In this document: piece by piece, positions 63,048-64,000 of the stretch
Position numbering within the stretch: the first letter of the stretch is position 1
How the letters are laid out: each line of letters starts with the position of its first letter
NCBI RefSeq assembly: GCF_014270105.1
Contig: NZ_JACNMF010000002.1
Span: 1 to 64,000 of the forward strand
DNA length: 64,000 nt
Direction: 5' to 3'
Source of the DNA: Hyunsoonleella aquatilis
GTDB taxonomy: Bacteria; Bacteroidota; Bacteroidia; Flavobacteriales; Flavobacteriaceae
Notes under the pieces: generated by a model
Told to the model about the DNA's origin: nothing
Databases searched by the model: none
What the model saw: the letters and a program-made list of their open reading frames with translations, nothing else
Program-made: the position numbers and the translations under genes

Positions 63048-64000
63048 TTATTTAGCCATTTCTGCCTTAAATATCCTTTTCAAACTGGTATTGTCCATAT
63101 GTGGCATTTTGGGTTTCACGATGTTACCTTCCTTGTTTACCAATGTATAATGCGGAATACCAGAGATATTAAATTTTTCAGCTAAATAATTCCACTCGTC
63201 TTCCGACACTCTGTAATGTTCTCCTTTTATATTTGCTATCGCATTCTTCCATGTTCCCTCTGGCGAGGTTTGGTTGGTTATGTACAAAAACACCACATCT
63301 TCATCTGCCATTTCTGCTTTTAGAGGAGCAATTCTTTTTATACCTGATTTACATGGGGCACACCAGGTAGCCCAAAAATCTACGTAAACTACTTTACCTT
63401 TAAATTTTTCCAACATGGAGGCAAACAACTCATCGCCTTCACTTTTCTCCACACTATGTACGGTATAACCTCCTTTGGTTTTGTTAAGCTCCATTTTTTC
63501 CTTGGTTTGCTCATTACAAAATGCTAAATACTCTTTTAAAAATGGTGTATGAATCTTCTCTTGCGCCTTGACCAAAGTCTCATTATTATAAACTTTATAG
63601 TCTTCAAACTTTTTACTAAGTGTTTGTATTTTCATTACATCTTGTAAAAAGGAATTTTGCTTCCCAAAAAACGCTCGCATTTTCTTGTCTCTAGCTTCAC
63701 TCAGCCGTACCCTAAAAATCTCAGATGAATGTTTATTGTATTTGTCATAAAACGTTTTTACGGCACCTTCAAACTGTTTTTTAAATACACGCTCTTCTTC
63801 AATTTCAATAGGTGTCTTTAAAACCGCTAAGGCCTCTACCATTTTAGCTTCTTCATCTGTAATTTCAATATTTTTAGTTTTTAAATAGTCCACAACATTA
63901 AGGATAAAATGATGTTTGTATTGGTCTTTTTCTTTTATAAACTTCCGAACATCTTTAAAATGTTTCCTATACTTTTTATAAAACGCTTGTTCAGTATCAC
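63048..64000 (-). CDS. TlpA/thioredoxin-like protein, partial (5' end outside window)
   Basis: The frame is open to the window edge: codons between 63894 and 64000 continue in frame (…DTEQAFYKKYRKHFKDVRKF), so the GTG at 63893 is internal. The C-terminal part is a thioredoxin fold with active site 'FWATWCAPCKSGIKR' (CxxC, near 63350) and 'YTLVNKEGNIVKPKMP' after the cis-Pro 'GIPH'. The long helical N-terminal part is typical of Bacteroidota TlpA-like proteins. It is probably a periplasmic disulfide reductase. Confidence 0.88.
   Translation of the reverse strand, partial: DTEQAFYKKYRKHFKDVRKFIKEKDQYKHHFILNVVDYLKTKNIEITDEEAKMVEALAVLKTPIEIEEERVFKKQFEGAVKTFYDKYNKHSSEIFRVRLSEARDKKMRAFFGKQNSFLQDVMKIQTLSKKFEDYKVYNNETLVKAQEKIHTPFLKEYLAFCNEQTKEKMELNKTKGGYTVHSVEKSEGDELFASMLEKFKGKVVYVDFWATWCAPCKSGIKRIAPLKAEMADEDVVFLYITNQTSPEGTWKNAIANIKGEHYRVSEDEWNYLAEKFNISGIPHYTLVNKEGNIVKPKMPHMDNTSLKRIFKAEMAK

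Noticed and set aside
1-64000. CRISPR array, rRNA or tRNA genes
   Set aside because: No regularly spaced direct repeats and no conserved RNA cores were seen on either strand.

Overview
The window looks like a chromosome segment of a flavobacterium (Bacteroidota, Flavobacteriaceae-like, probably marine or environmental). The evidence is an AT-rich sequence, a SusC/SusD pair, Bacteroidota-only families (Porin_10-type porin, DUF4302, GSCFA, GDYXXLXY with DUF2157, the 96-residue 'MSFGAGH' protein), TAnnTTTG promoter elements instead of E. coli-type -10 boxes, and flavobacterial dispersed palindromes. No rRNA, tRNA, CRISPR array, phage or integrase gene was recognised.

Layout. 1-260 is a GC-rich patch with nested palindromes and a possible structured RNA. 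261-9783 (minus strand) holds a putative porin and a four-gene import locus: SusC, SusD, a zinc metallohydrolase lipoprotein and a DUF4302 lipoprotein, closed by a strong terminator; this looks like a peptide or protein uptake system. 10058-18271 (plus) carries RNase HII, a large lipoprotein, an NdpA-type nucleoid protein, PPK2, and a Crp-like regulator followed by three small membrane proteins and a flavodoxin-fold oxidoreductase. 18418-20092 (minus) holds lipB, a lipoprotein and a 52-residue YqaE/Pmp3 protein. 20413-23932 holds a membrane-tethered LuxR-type regulator, a DUF1573 protein and lysS.

24371-32304 is the clearest accessory region: a two-gene, more AT-rich island with an unrecognised 699-residue protein and a 1925-residue RHS-repeat protein whose C-terminus reads as a PD-(D/E)xK nuclease toxin. 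It lies between intact lysS and a second, diverged lysS 3' end (32323-32445) that still has a terminator behind it. No immunity gene follows the toxin.

32655-46523 is a mosaic of core and membrane genes: paired alpha/beta hydrolases, GDYXXLXY/DUF2157, a beta-barrel candidate, hemL, a LysM glucosaminidase, a PLP desulfhydrase/deaminase, DUF5522, DUF4136, a nuclease, and a bestrophin that appears internally deleted. 46684-56329 holds an aromatic amino acid hydroxylase, an enoyl-CoA hydratase, a rhodanese, DUF4230, a two-component system, two exported proteins and a GSCFA protein. 56336-56763 is a frameshifted GxxExxY gene bracketed by 26-bp inverted repeats and abutting the alaS stop. The right end has alaS, an M23 peptidase with a MerR regulator, a LemA-TPM-TPM operon, and a thioredoxin-like protein cut by the window edge.

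A recurring theme is short repeat invasion. Repeats supply the C-terminus of one protein (44775-44798), the N-terminus of another (62101-62141), the stem of one terminator (40954-40969) and, apparently, a terminator made of two joined element ends (62984-63015).
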